DNA of 5,695 nucleotides from Dehalococcoidia bacterium UBA2777 (GTDB lineage Bacteria > Chloroflexota > Dehalococcoidia > UBA2247 > UBA2777): positions 25,559-31,253 of the forward strand of contig DEIJ01000070.1 of NCBI GenBank assembly GCA_002352365.1. Direction: 5' to 3'. Within the stretch, counting starts at the first letter, position 1. Each line of letters opens with the position of its first letter. The notes under the pieces were generated by a model. The model worked only from the letters and a program-made list of their open reading frames with translations, did not search any database and had not been told where the DNA came from. Shown piece after piece: positions 5,652 to 5,695 of this stretch. Position numbers and translations under genes: made by a program.

Positions 5652-5695
5652 CTGGAGAGAAGATTGATTTCCATCGGATGTTCCACTGGAAGGGC
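5623..5695. other. Upstream intergenic edge, no gene seen
   Basis: No family-like coding frame is recognisable from the promoter to the window edge. Besides the outer arm of the 11-bp inverted repeat it has a short palindrome, TTCCACTGGAA at 5681-5691, which could be chance. Confidence 0.4.

Overview
The window looks like part of an anaerobic bacterial genome, most likely Chloroflexota close to Dehalococcoidia. Three things point there: redox genes of the HdrA/MvhD/GltD families side by side, an archaeal-type phosphoglycerate mutase (ApgM) fragment in a bacterial context, and an L27 protein without the Firmicutes-type N-terminal prepeptide. This taxonomic call is inference from gene content, not from a marker tree.

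The left part (1-4180, + strand) is a redox gene run. It starts with the C-terminal two thirds of a GltD/NfnB-like NADPH-binding flavoprotein. Next comes an MvhD-type iron-sulfur protein with a C-terminal winged-helix-like domain. Its cysteine-rich N-terminus is encoded upstream of the first usable ATG, with no standard start codon. Then follows a 555-residue protein that joins the N-terminal part of HdrA to a complete GltD/NfnB-like module. The last is a 295-residue protein resembling the C-terminal half of HdrA. HdrA therefore appears split, with a GltD module joined to its front half. The set suggests a soluble flavin and iron-sulfur complex passing electrons between NAD(P)H and ferredoxin or a thiol/disulfide-type partner. 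No hydrogenase gene is visible.

The middle part (4173-4719, + strand) holds the first 84 codons of apgM. It breaks off at a conserved motif and runs directly into hisI, whose ATG lies inside the apgM motif. This looks like a deletion or assembly junction at a few shared bases. HisI is full length but has Tyr in place of one conserved zinc-ligand Cys.

The right part (4716-5695, - strand) is a ribosomal protein operon, rplU-rpmA-rpmE (L21, L27, L31), convergent with hisI and overlapping it by 4 bases. It has a near-consensus sigma-70 promoter (TTGACA, 17 bp, TAGAAT) overlapped by one arm of a perfect 11-bp inverted repeat. rplU has no ATG, GTG or TTG at its conserved N-terminus and most likely starts at AUU.

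No RNA genes, CRISPR arrays or insertion sequences were seen. The main surprises are the split HdrA architecture, two genes with no standard start, and one or two possible gene-body deletions.
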